DNA from: Chrysemys picta bellii
Lineage: Eukaryota; Chordata; Testudines; Emydidae
Length of the DNA stretch: 64,000 nt
Reading direction: 5' to 3'
Assembly (NCBI RefSeq): GCF_011386835.1
Contig: NC_088800.1
Span: 13,106,572-13,170,571 of the forward strand
Under the pieces are notes generated by a model. The model was not told the origin of the DNA, did not search any database, and saw nothing but the letters and a program-made list of their open reading frames with translations. How positions within the stretch are numbered: the stretch's first letter is position 1; the number at the start of each line of letters is the position of its first letter. The position numbers and the translations under genes were made by a program. Of the stretch, positions 45,087 to 55,735 are shown one piece after another.

Positions 45087-46250
45087 TTGTTAAGGTCTCC
45101 CTTCAGTAGCACCCTTTCATTACTTACTTGTATTAATTAGTTTTAGAATGCAACAGTTTAAATCCTTGGAAAAGCCACAGGCTAGCGAGGTGGAGCTTGC
45201 TGGCTAATGGGGAAAAAATCACAAATAATTATCTGTTGAAAAAATTGCCAAAATCTGTAATTAATTTGAAGTGATTTTATTCAACTAACTCTGATAGAAA
45301 AAGAGAAAATGATAGATGATGATGTTAATCCAACTCAGTGCAAGTTATGCTGTCATGACAAGTCTCTTGATCAACTGCAAACACCCTATCTGTTTTCCAA
45401 GCACTGTTTGTCGGACAGGACATCGTTAGGTATTATTTTCCTCTCCCTGACGTTGATGTAAATTGGGTGTAATTCCCTTGGTTTTGTGGAGATACACTGG
45501 TGTGAAATTGTTGAGAGGAGAATCAGGCCCAATATTTGCAAGGGAAGGTTAAGTGCAAGCTCGTATTGAAGGGAGAGAAGGTTGGCCCCACACCACAAAT
45601 AAATGACCACAGTGGATTTTCTTCAGAGACATAAGCTTGGGCAAACCTGAATTTATGTTGCCATGTGTTCGCAGATAATTCCTCTAGATTTGTCAGTGAA
45701 AGCCTACGTATCCGTTCCAAAGAGATTCTGGTTTGACTTGGAAGAGTGGAAGAATATTGCCATGGTATTTAGCGATCTCTATTGTGATGCTCTCAATTGT
45801 GAAATATATGCATGTAAATCCAGGAATGGATAGATGCAACTTCTCTGTATTGGACACATCCTATCAACCTTGCTGCCACATTTCTTCCTGCAGAATTGAA
45901 TCAGAAACTCAGAAAACCCCAATTTCTAACCAGTGCATATTTACAAGGTCTATATAATGTTTTCAGGCTTTACTAAACCATTTAATTATATACTGCGCAT
46001 TAGTGTTTCCCAGGTATTCGATACATATGAATGGGACAGTGCCAATCCCTTCCCCTCACCCACATCGCTTCACGGCTAGTGTGTGTATATGTTTAATATT
46101 AAATGTCTTGTGTTTTTCATCGTAACCGTCACTTAGACTGGTTACATGCATGTGAAATCTGAAATATTTAAAGGGCTTCTGGTTCCCATTCTATCTTAGA
46201 TTCTTCTGTGTTCCTCATTACCACAGTATCGGACTATCTTTATTGTATCT
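45087..46250. other. Unannotated intronic stretch
   Basis: No exon recognised. A worn palindromic module may lie at 45430-45545 (AATTGGGTGTAATTCCCTTG and GAGAATCAGGCCC). Confidence 0.4.
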
Positions 46251-46254
46251 CCTC

Positions 46255-46420
46255 ATAATGCACCCCGACGTACTATGGTGATATGCTCATTCTGTAGATG
46301 GGGAACTGAGGCACAGAGTGACAAGTGACTTGCCCAAGGTCTCACAGGAAGTGGAGCTGGGAATTGAGCTTGGGTCTCCCGAGTCCAAGGCTAGCACTGT
46401 AAACATTGTGTCATCCTTCC
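46255..46420 (-). mobile_element. MIR-like CORE-SINE fragment
   Basis: TCATTCTGTAGATGGGGAAC, TGAGGCACAGAGTGACAAGT, GACTTGCCCAAGGTCTCACA and GAGCTTGGGTCTCCCGAGTC in the order of a reverse-complemented MIR. Confidence 0.85.
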
Positions 46421-47682
46421 TGTCCACTCAAGCAGGATCTCACACTGATCTTGGAAAATAATGATGTAGTATGTTTGGTCATTTCTTTAGCCACTTAAAA
46501 CAAACACATATCCTATCGCTTTGTGAGACAGTTTTGAGATTCTTTTGGCCCAGGAGGCAATTAGAAAGCCGTATAACATTAGGGCTGTTTGTTGTATGTA
46601 TCTGTATTATAGTAAGATTTAGCCAGGACATCAGAGCAGGATGCCTAATGCTTTTCCAGGGTGCCTAATGCTGATTTTTTTTTTACTTCTGTGACTTTAC
46701 CAGCTGGCTCTCCTGTGGCACTGGCCAGTTAAGAGGTGGCAGATGTCATAATCTAGTTCCAAACCCACCTTTCTGATGTTCTCTACATGTAGTGGAGGGA
46801 GCGCTGAAGAGTGATAAAATATTGCATCTTCTCTTTCTTCTCTCTGCTAAGGTCCACGGATCCATTACAGTGGATATTTCAGTCTGCTTGCAGCTGGGGG
46901 ACAGAACCAGATCTCTGGTGTCAGTTACTGGCAGCACCGTAATGCCCTGCCCCCAGAAGTTCCCTGCGGTTGTCTCTGCCTCCCTGGCGGCTGCCCCAGC
47001 CCTCCCTGCTGCAGAACTTTACAAAGAGAAAGGCCAACCTTTTATTTCAAATGACCAACAGTTTGTCTGTTGTGTCTGATTCCCAGCCAAATCCCAGGTT
47101 GTTCCCCTCGGCTCCACTTCCCCGATTGAAGTATTTGCAGCAGCTGAGGCCCTGTCAGCTTCTGAGAGAGTTCCTCAGAGCCAGACCAAGAAAATCCAAA
47201 GGAAACAGGTGGACATTGGCACCCAGAGATGTGGTGGTGTCTCACTAAAGGGAATGTCCCATCCCCTACAGCAGGATAAATCATTGTGCTTTTTCCTCAC
47301 AGTCTAGTTAACACAATCTGTAATTCAGGGAAGTAGAACTAAATTAATCAGGTGGTGGGGGCTGTCTCAAATGGTGGGCACTACTGGAGTGTGGGGAATT
47401 CCCTTTCTGCCAGAGACTGACAGGTCTTGTTCTGCCCGCAAGCCTCAAGTAGGCCAAAGTACCCATGGCAGTGGAGCTGTGGACCTTAATACGTTGCTTT
47501 CTCAGTGCTGGAAAGTGAAAATGGTCCTATAATCTTCAAGTCAGCACAGTGCCACTGGTGGGAATGTCCGGACAGGTCTCCGTGCACCAAGAGCACTATG
47601 CACTTAAAGCAGGAGCACTGCACTCCCTAAAATGGCCTCACTGTTGACATTTACTTACTTGGTCTACTTTCTGCCCTTTCAG
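46421..47682. other. Intron upstream of exon C
   Basis: The overlapping frames at 46792-47079 and 46970-47248 are not supported by splice sites in the right phase. Nothing else recognised. Confidence 0.4.
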
Positions 47683-47764
47683 ATAAATCGCGAAAGCTGG
47701 TGTTCAATAGAGCCATGTTCAGATCCTTCACTGCTGGAGCCAACGCAAACTCATGAATCTAGAG
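47683..47764 (+). CDS. Coding exon C of the unidentified gene
   Basis: An 82-bp exon after a strong acceptor (TCTACTTTCTGCCCTTTCAG, exon starts 47683) and before a consensus donor GTAAGT (47765). In phase 0 it reads 27 codons, beginning INRESWCSIEPCSDPSLLEP and ending HESR, plus one base. The next codon is completed by exon D, giving Glu (G + AA). The peptide is serine- and acid-rich with no recognised domain, probably disordered. Both exon A and exon B end in the phase required to join here. Confidence 0.78.
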
Positions 47765-48628
47765 GTAAGTAGAATGCTGTGCTCCCAATCCCTTCGTTCA
47801 AGGAGGTGACGAACCAGTCTTTCCTTACAATTAACCTTCTACCATGGAATTATCCTTCTTTCCTTCCCTTTCTCTCTCTCCTCTTTCCCTTCCCCATAAA
47901 ATAAAAACATGCACAAATGGGAGAAAATGGCACATGTAATTATTAGTCCATTGTTCCAGTGCTTATATGACTGGTACTGAGACATCCAGCTACATAGCCC
48001 ATCTTCTCATGATGCAATTTTGTGTTAAAGTATTTTATTCGCTCATTTGATTCATAAATAAAATTTAGAAGTGCATGGGTGTATAGATTATTGCCAAGAC
48101 TTTGAAAATGGGTGCCCCAAATTAAATTCCTAAATCCATATTGAGACACCTAAATCAGTAGCCGGATCTTTCAAAAGTACGGAGCACCCAGCAGCCTCCG
48201 TTGGTTCCCAGGATTCAGGGAAAAGAAAGGTGGTTCAGACCCATCTTTCCCACCCCCACCCCAGAGCTGTGCTGAGCTTATGGTCATTTATGCTGTTTAA
48301 TATTTGCCCTTCCTTCCACATGGATGGAAAAACTAGCCTGGCCTGTTTCAGGGTGCCTTGATATCCCAGATAAGAGGGAATATTTCCTGTCTTCTAATAG
48401 TTGTGTTTAAAACAGCATAAGTTGGAGTAGTTTATCTGCTTCCTTAATGGTGGCTTTGAACTGGGCTTTTCTTACAGCGGCCATTTCTTGCTTTGTTTTC
48501 ATTAAAGAAATTACACTTGAGGGGTTGAGATGTGGAGAAGGAGGGGTATTAACTTGTTTTCAGTGATGAGTTGGAAGATAAGGGTTAACTCTCCTGAGTG
48601 TACATTATTGGCTAACAGCAACACTCTG
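47765..48628. other. Start of the C-D intron, nothing recognised
   Basis: A possible worn copy of the 10375 palindromic repeat at 48085-48190; otherwise unique. Confidence 0.35.
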
Positions 48629-48636
48629 GTTAGTGT

Positions 48637-48805
48637 CAGGGCTGCCCAAAGGGGGGGGGCAAGTGGGGCAATTTGCCCCAGGCCCTGCAGGGGCCCCCAC
48701 GAGAATATAGTATTCTATAGTATTGCACTTTTTTTTTATATATATATAGAAAGGTCCCCCAAAATTGCTTTGCCCCGGGCCCCCTGAATCCTCAGGGCAG
48801 CCCTG
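48637..48805. mobile_element. hAT-like MITE, fourth family
   Basis: Starts CAGGGCTGCCCAAAGGGGGG and ends CAGGGCAGCCCTG; the inner arms TTTGCCCCAGGCCC and TTTGCCCCGGGCCC lie in the same direction, unlike the ends. The duplication is GTTAGTGT (48629-48636) against GTTAGTGC (48806-48813), one mismatch. Confidence 0.88.
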
Positions 48806-48985
48806 GTTAGTGCATTAACATTCTGCCTCTGCTTCCTGCTGAATAATGCACCTAGACGTGCACTGTCGTGTCCTGATCAGATCCCGGAGTGAAGTAGCGA
48901 GCTGTCTGGTTGATTCTGGGCATGCTGACCAAGCAACATGTTGAGTGAAGTATCCATTGCAAATGAGTATTATACGTAGGTCGGA

Positions 48986-49497
48986 AGATTTGTCACGGCA
49001 TTTCTTTTTATCAAAAATCACAGAGCAATCATGATAAATCTAGTAAAAGTCATGGATTTAGTGACTGCTCCATGATTTTTATTTTTTTTTATTTATTTTT
49101 TTTAAACAAAGCCCTGACAAATGAACCACTCCAGCACTGCAACCCTGTTTCGGTCCAGGTGAGGAGGGGAGGTGGAGAGGGAGCTAGAGAGCAAGCCAAC
49201 CCCAAACTCACTGCGGGCAGTGGTGGCTCCTGTGTCCCAGGGCTGGGCTTTGGGGTTGAGAGCGAGTCCATCCTACGCTTACTCTGGGCAGCGGTGGCTC
49301 CTGTGGGATTGGGCCCAGCTCCTCTCTGTGGGTGTTGCAATTTGGCTCATGGAGTCACAGAGCCGCTGAGGTTTGGCCCAGCCACCCTTCTGTCATGACC
49401 CACTTAGAGCCTTCCTGCATGGAAGTCACAGCCAAACAGAGAAGTCAAAGTATCCGTGACTTGTTCAGCAAAGTGACAAATCTGCAGCCCTAACTGC
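48986..49497 (-). mobile_element. Reptile non-autonomous DNA element, one end worn
   Basis: AGATTTGTCACGGCATTTCT at the left matches in inverted form the right end GTGACAAATCTGCAGCCCTA. Between them lie AAAATCACAGAGCAATCATG and GTGACTGCTCCATGATTTTT (a foldback) and two tandem copies of about 75 bp containing GGCAGTGGTGGCTCCTGTG and GGCAGCGGTGGCTCCTGTG. A hAT relationship is likely but not proven. Confidence 0.65.
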
Positions 49498-49925
49498 AGT
49501 TTCATGAGGTGGCAATGTAACTGTCCTGATGAATTAACACAACAGTCCAGTGTCTGCCCAAGCTCATGCAGTCCTTCATATGGGACTTCATCATCTGCTT
49601 CAAAAATCTGAGCTGTTTCTTAAGTGAAATTAGATAATCTAGTTTTTTCATTGAGGATACAGCCTTGAGTCTTGCTCTCTATGCAAGACACACACAAAAA
49701 AAGACTTGTACAGTGGCCCCAAATGTGAAGTTCAGATCTGACTTTGGCCAAAGTGCTGTTAAGAGGGGGTGATGTGAGTAGTTAAGTGAAATGGGGTCTA
49801 CCTAGGTTCTGCTTCTGGCCCCTTGTAATCAGGCACGGATTCACCCCTGCGGCGCCTCCTGCTGGTCGTCTCGGGAATTAGCTCACCAGTCGTCAGAGCA
49901 CCTTCTGCAGGCCAGGTATCTAGCC

Positions 49926-50240
49926 CAGGGGTCGGCAACGTTCGTCATGTGGCTCGCCAGGGTAAGCACTCTGGCGGGCCGGGCCAGTTTTATTTACCTG
50001 CTGACGTGGCAGGTTCGGCCGATCACGGCCCCCACTGGCCGCGGTTCGCCATCCCGAGCCAATGGGGGCAGCGAGAAGCCACAGCCAGCACATCGCTCGC
50101 CCGCGCCGCTTCTCGCCGCCCCCATTGGCCCGGGACAGCGAACCGCGGCCAGTAGGGGCCGCGATCAGCCGAACCTGCCGCCTCAGCAGGTAAATAAAAC
50201 TGGCCTGGCCCGCCAGGGTGCCGAACGTTGCCGACTACTG
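49926..50240. mobile_element. Palindromic hAT-type MITE, copy 4 (right arm shortened)
   Basis: Same family as 9444-9760. Starts CAGGGGTCGGCAACGTTCGT; the right end reads GTTGCCGACTACTG, with changes in the terminal bases. About 20 bp of the right arm (the TTACCCTGGCGAGCCGC part) is deleted. The 8-bp duplication is ATCTAGCC (49918-49925) against GTCTAGCC (50241-50248). Confidence 0.92.
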
Positions 50241-50410
50241 GTCTAGCCTGTCATTGGCCCCCATGTCCCTCCCAGACCCCGGTGCCCTTGGCTTGGGTGC
50301 TGCTCCCCTGGCAGTACCGCACTCTCTCTCTAGGTCTCCCCACCCAGGGGAACCCCACCCTCTATCCCCATGTCGCCTCAGTCGTGGCTACTGCCAGTCA
50401 CAATCTAGCC

Positions 50411-51408
50411 CAGGGGTCTCAAACACGCGGCCCGTGGGGTTCTTTTGTGCGGCCTGCCAAGCTCCCCGCGGCCCCCACCGTCTACCCCGTGCTGCCGTGA
50501 GCCCCGTGCCGCTCCCTGAAGCGACTGAACTACTGTATGTCCCTGCAGCCCCGGGCAGGGGGGTGGGAGGCGAGTAGAGGGCTCCGTGCTCTTGCAGCTC
50601 CCATTGGCCGCAAACTGGGAACCGCGGCCAATGGGAGCTTTGGGGGAGGTACCTGGAGGAGCAGCAAGAGCAGCACATGGTGCCGTTTCCCCTCCCCTGC
50701 CTCCCCGGGACTCCAGCCGCTTCCTGGAGCGGAGCAGAGTGGGACCAGGGACAGGGCAGGCAGGCAGGGAGCCTGCCCTGGCTGTGGTGCGTGGCGCTGC
50801 CACCCCGGAGCCGCTCTAGATAAGCGGCGCCGGGCCGGAGCCCATACTCCACACCCCTTCTGCACCCCAACCCCCTGCTCTGAGCCCCCATCACATCCCG
50901 CACCCCTCCTGCACTCCAACTCCCTGCCCTGAGCCCCTGCCACACCCTGCACCCTACACTCCTCCTCTACCCCAACCCCCTGCCTGGAGCCTCTTGCCAC
51001 ACAGTGCACCCCAACCCTCTGCCACACCCCTCCCACACCCCAACTCTCTGCCCTGAGCCCCCTGCTGCACCCTGCACACCACCTGCACCCCACACCCCAA
51101 TTCCCTGCCGTACCCTGCACACCTCCTGCACCTCAACTCCCTGTCCTGAGCCCCCGCCACACCCCACACCCCTCCTGCACCCCCTGGGGGCAGGGAGGGG
51201 GCAGAGTTGGGGTGAGTACTTCAGGAAGGGGGGTGGAATGGGGGCAGGGAAGGGGCAAGAAGAGGCAGGGCAGGGGCAGGGCCTCATGGAAGGGGTGGAG
51301 TGGGGGCGGGGCCAGAGGCAGCAAGTGGCGGGTATCAGTGATGCGGCCCTCGGGCCAATGCACTAGTCCTCATGCGGCCCTCGATGTCATCTGAGTTTGA
51401 GACCCCTG
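50411..51408. mobile_element. hAT-type non-autonomous element, fifth family (998 bp)
   Basis: Begins CAGGGGTCTCAAACACGCGG and ends GAGTTTGAGACCCCTG, with a perfect 8-bp duplication ATCTAGCC (50403-50410 and 51409-51416). Inside: a segment with CCCATTGGCCGCAAACTGGG and GCCAATGGGAGCTTTGGGGG that resembles the core of 43905-44667, a C-rich minisatellite, and a G-rich right part. The open frames within (up to 196 aa) come from the GC-rich composition. Confidence 0.95.
50840..51185. repeat. C-rich minisatellite inside the hAT element
   Basis: Irregular units of CTGCACCCCAACCCCCTGCC / GAGCCCC type, closely like those at 44300-44580 although the two host elements have different termini. Confidence 0.8.
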
Positions 51409-51846
51409 ATCTAGCCCCCGTGCCCTGGGTGCGGACTGCAGTCTATCAGCCAATCATCACAGGCAACAAGGGGTTTGGACTGGCTGCCTTTACCCACCCT
51501 CAGGCTGCCCCTCTGCAACCCCAATACCTATGTGGGGCTAGGACCAGGCCCTGCAGCCTAGGGCTTCCCAGCCCCCAAGGCCTTTCCCCAGCCCTGCCTC
51601 ACTCTAGGTCCCCGGTGAGTTCCCCAGCAGCCAGGCCTGTCTCTCTCTCCTGTCAGAGCGAGACTCCTGAGCTTCTGGCTGCCCTGACATTCTTATAAGG
51701 CCGAGTTGCTCTGTCTGGGGCGTGGCCCCAGCTGCAGCCATTTCACCAGTCAGCCGGGGTTTTGCTCCTTGCCCCAGCCCCAGCCCTCAGCAGGGCTTTT
51801 CCAACCCCTTCAGGGCTGGAGCGGGTGTTCACCCCGCTACACCCCT

Positions 51847-52709
51847 ATTAGATAAAATAAAACTCTTTTAAAACCTGGACTTTCCCTGGGGAAACACTTG
51901 ACAGTAATCCACCATATCAGTGAGATAATAAGTATCACATATTTTAAACAGTCAATAATTCCACTTCTGAGTCCCCCCAGATTGATGGGCAGTAGCAAGC
52001 ACCAATCCTTTCACTGCCTTCCTGTCTCTTATTACGTCAGTTTAAGCTCCTTGCATGCATTTTCAAAGTCCATCTGAATTTCCCCCCCACTTACATGTCT
52101 CTTAGCTGCTTCTTTTGTCTCCTTTTAACCACCCTCAGCTGTCTTTTCTTTCATATGTCACACTATGCTTAGAACGGCCTAGCACTCCCAAGATGCACTC
52201 AGCCTCCTCTTTCAATTGCACTTCTTTCATGAGACCTTTCAACATGGCTTGCCATCTTCTGCATATGTGGTTTCCCTGTGGGTTGTATTTCCCTCTGTGA
52301 AATTGATTTTCAGTTCCTCAAGGCAGAGCCTGTGTGCTCTATGTGTTTGCAAAATGCCTTTACACATATCACTCCATTACTCCATAAATAATGAAAATAG
52401 GACACACCAAATCTACTGTTGATCTGACTGTGGGAGTGTTGGTGTTACCGCTTCTGAAGCCAGTGTCTGTACTCCAGCTCCTCCGCTTCTGTCCCTTTCT
52501 GAAGTGTTGTGGTTACTGCACAAAGACTTCAAGGATCACAATAGCAACACAGCTCCTGACTGAGCTGCAATGCTGCGGGATGGGAGGAGGGACAGGGAAG
52601 AATGCAGGTGTCTCTCTCCCCTTTAGGCAAAGGTCTGACAGAAGGTGACAGAGATGAAATCAGTAGAGTTCTGCAGACATTAACTCAACAACCAGTAGAA
52701 TTCAGTATT
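51847..52709. other. Unannotated intronic stretch
   Basis: No recognised exon or repeat. Confidence 0.35.
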
Positions 52710-52712
52710 ACT

Positions 52713-53903
52713 CCAGAGGGCATTCTGCGCCAAAATTTAAAAATTGTGCGCACAATATTTTAAAATTCTGCAAGTTTTATTTGTCAAATAAATGTGGACG
52801 CTCCAGCATGGCGTTGGGGAGCACAACACAGAGATGGGAGATCACTGTGCAGCTCCCCTTTCTCCCACCTCCCCCAGGACACGGACTCAGCGGTGAGGCT
52901 GCACTCAACCCTGACACAGCGCAAGGAACGGGCCTGCCCCAGAAACACCCCCCGGCCCTGCCCCTCCATATCAGGTGTGGGCAGGCAGGCTCAGCAAGGC
53001 AGGATCCAAGTGTGGAGGGGCTTAGTGGGGGGGGACAGGTGTGGGTTGAGAGGGTTCTGTGTGGGACAATCTGGGTGTGGGCAGCTCACTGTGGAATCCA
53101 GGTGTGGGGGGGATCTGGATGTACAGGGACTTGTTGGGGGGTTCTAGGTGCAACAGTAATGGGACATTGCAGGGGGGTCCAGGTGAAGGTGGCTGGGGTT
53201 CAGGTATGGGGGGGCTGGGTGTAGGGGGGGATAGAGCTCGGCGGGGGGTCCAGGTGTGGGGAGATTTTGGGGGATCCAGATGCTGGGGGGAGTGGGACTC
53301 AGTGGGGTGGGGCTCCAGGTGCAGCGGGGTGGGGCTCGGTAGGGTGCGGATTCAGGTGTGGGTGGCTCGTTGGGGTTGTCCAGGTGCGGGGGAGTGGAGC
53401 TCATTGGGGGGGTTCTGGGTATGAGGGGGTCTGGATGCACAGGGGTTGGGCAGATGCAGGAACAGCTCCCTGTATAGTGATCCTTCCCCCTGCAGCTGAG
53501 GAGCGATGGGTGCAGGAAGCGTGGGGCAAGGGCGGAGTTTGCAGAGTTTCCTACAGCTGGGGGAGAAATCTGGGGGTGGGTCTGATGTGGCCCCGGATTC
53601 TGTGCAAGGGAAGAGAAAGTCCTGTCCTCCCCAGCCCAGATGGGACTAGCAGCTGAGCTCGGCGCAGGGTAGGAGCCACCAGCCATGTCTTCCCCAGTCA
53701 GCCCCCAGCGCCACAGTGATTTACCTCTCTGCCGGCTGCCCTGAGCACCCGAAACATGCTGCTGGGATGGGTTGCATGACAGCTTTTGTGGCTTCCCTTT
53801 GCTTCCCCATCCAAAAGTCATTTTTCTGCGGGGAAGCAAAGAAATCTGCGGGGCACATAAATTCTGCACATTTGCAGTAGCGTAGAATTCCCTCAAGAGT
53901 ACA
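52713..53903. mobile_element. Turtle non-autonomous element with G-rich interior (about 1.2 kb)
   Basis: Left end CCAGAGGGCATTCTGCGCCA, AAATTTAAAAATTGTGCGCA; right end CTGCGGGGCACATAAATTCT, GCACATTTGCAGTAGCGTAG, AATTCCCTC. In inverted form the ends share GAGGG(A/C)ATTCT(A/G)CGC and GTGC(A/G)CA-type runs. I recognise the ends as a common repeat in turtles and crocodilians but cannot name the superfamily; no clear target duplication was found. The 268-aa minus-strand frame (53144-53950), rich in proline, is the reverse reading of the G-rich array. Confidence 0.75.
52990..53460 (+). repeat. G-rich minisatellite
   Basis: Degenerate units of about 30-50 bp based on CCAGGTGTGGGGGG, GATCTGG and CTCGGTGGGGTGGGG. 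Many runs of four or more G on the plus strand. Confidence 0.8.
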
Positions 53904-54488
53904 ATATGGAATTGAATCCTATCAAATTTGATAGTAGAGCTGGAGCTCACTTAAATTTTATAGGATCATTAAAAACAACCACTTATAGAAAGGATCTCAT
54001 TTAATATTAATTCTTATAAAAAACATATAGGTTGCTTGAATACATTGAGAGCTATGGTTTTCCCATGGATCTCAGTGCAAGCATTCAGTAGAAAGCTATG
54101 CCTTCTCCTTCCTTTACCTCTCCCCCTCTTTGAGGGGATGATGCTGTGGTAATTCCTTGCAGTGAACTGCTTGGAGTTTTCCTTCCCAGGGGTTTTTAGT
54201 TTGATTTGTATCTGTCTCCATATGATGCACATAAAAATGCACCCAGTGTCATTTTATTTTCATATGCATCGCCATGGAGAGAGACACACACACATGTATG
54301 AGCAGAGTTAAACTATAAATCATGTGTGCACAGTAAATACATGACGTATATGTGATGAGAGTCATCTGTCTAGTTCTGTTAAGGCATTGTCACAGTGTCG
54401 TCACCAGGGCTTATCAGATTATGGTGTAAGAATGTTGAGTCCCAAATTGTGCAACATGTGTACAGTTTAAAAAAAATCAATAAATAAA
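53904..54488. other. Unannotated intronic stretch
   Basis: Nothing recognised. Confidence 0.35.
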
Positions 54489-54563
54489 GTGCCTCTGAAA
54501 AGGAGAGAGAATTATTCCAAACAGCCTTTGGATTTGGAAAGTTCTCAGCGCAGCTGGGACGAG
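54489..54563 (+). CDS. Weak candidate exon
   Basis: A short open stretch ending at a good donor GAG|GTATGT (54564). One frame reads KRRENYSKQPLDLESSQRSW, which is protein-like; a second frame, the one that would keep the phase between exons C and D, is also open. The upstream AG is preceded by an A-rich, not a pyrimidine-rich, tract, so the acceptor is poor. It may be an alternative or terminal-side exon, or chance. Confidence 0.18.
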
Positions 54564-55607
54564 GTATGTGTCAGGTTTCTCCTCCCCCCATTGTTTCTTG
54601 AAAGAAAGAAACTCCTTCCTCTTCCACCCTCTCATGCCCCTCTGTTGGCCCTGCAATCCTGTTTAATGCCTGTTCTGATTTATTTTCTGGGCGAGGTATC
54701 CGTCCATTGGCGAATCTGGAGCTTCCCTGTGAATTTTCCATCAGAACGTCGCTGAGCCTGTTTGTTTTTCTGTCTGGAATGTGGACATGCTCTGTTAAAC
54801 TGCCAGCTGGATTGTCCAGGATGTTGGCTCACAGTCTGTTACAGCTTCTCTTTTTTCCTTTTCTCTCTTTCTGTCCCCCCCCCCAAAGCTGTGGAAAAGA
54901 GGTTCAGATTTTCCGGGTTACTGAAAGGGGAGAAGGAATGGGGAACAGCCACACCTAGTACAAGAAGTACTTTTCCTATTCTCTGTGGTTTGGAAACTCA
55001 TCTCTGGAATATTGGTGTTTCCAGTCTTATTTTCTTTCTTGAGCGTAATTATAGTACCACAGGGAACATCTTTATCTCCACTAGTGGAAAGCAGTTTTCT
55101 AGGGAAGCATTTGTTGTATCTGAGTGCTTTCAAAAGAGCATTTTTTTTCATTCTCTTTGAACTTTCCACTATTCTTCTTTTGCACAACTATCAAGCTGTC
55201 TCCATTTCCCACTAGCCAAGGGACACAGATGGAAATAGGTGGAACCATGCTGTTCCTGGATGTAATGGCTCAGTGCTGGTGCCAGGGGCGGATGGTTGAC
55301 TGTTTAGCGCTCTCTCCCCACCACCACCAAAGGCCAAGCATGTCACTACCACAACATAGTCATCTCTCAGTGACTCAGTAGACTATACAGTGTAGCCAGC
55401 CTTCATTTTGGCGTCTCTTCTCCTGTCACATACTCACTGAGTGAACTTCTCAGCTGAGAAGTACTGAGTTTACATGTACTATTTAGCTAGAGTTGAATTT
55501 TTAATTAGGACCATCTGAACATGGGCTCGTGGGAGACCTTTGCGGTGCAACCTGACAGTCCTTATCCCTTGGGCTGAGTTTTGTGCAGAGGCTGGCTACA
55601 GCTGGCG
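54564..55607. other. Unannotated intronic stretch
   Basis: Frames up to 132 aa at 54762-55160 show no family resemblance and no splice pairing. Confidence 0.35.
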
Positions 55608-55735
55608 TAATATTATTTGTATTACCGTAGTACCTAGGACACCTACTTATGGTACAGGACCCTGTTGTGCTAGGGGCTGTACAAACACAGGAGCAATAGA
55701 TGGTCCGTGCCCCAAGAGGCTTACAGTTGAAGTAG
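55608..55735 (+). repeat. Dispersed sauropsid repeat, best copy
   Basis: AATATTATTTGTATTACCGT, AGTACCTAGGACACCTACTT, GACCCTGTTGTGCTAGGGGC, TGTACAAACACAGGAGCAAT and GTGCCCCAAGAGGCTTACAG. Copies in the opposite direction are at 5793 and 9786. Class not known to me (old SINE or LINE tail). Confidence 0.65.

Larger units (their letters stand above)
49824..51841. mobile_element. Solo LTR-like element interrupted by two hAT elements
   Basis: Termini TGTAATCAGGCACGG and CACCCCGCTACA have TG...CA form, flanked by identical CCCCT (49819-49823 and 51842-51846), a 5-bp duplication as made by retroviral-type integrases. After removal of the hAT elements at 49926-50240 and 50411-51408 and one copy of each duplication, about 690 bp remain. 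A TATA-like CTTATAAGG lies near 51692. No internal genes. The orientation could not be decided from sequence alone. Confidence 0.72.

Noticed and set aside
46792..47248. Overlapping 92-95 aa frames upstream of exon C
   Set aside because: Two frames open at once and no splice sites joining to exon C in phase 0.
50388..51287. Cluster of long GC-rich open frames on both strands (up to 196 aa)
   Set aside because: All lie inside the hAT element 50411-51408. Stop codons are rare there because of the base composition.
53144..53950. 268-aa minus-strand open frame, proline-rich
   Set aside because: It is the reverse reading of a G-rich minisatellite in a mobile element; low complexity, no domain.
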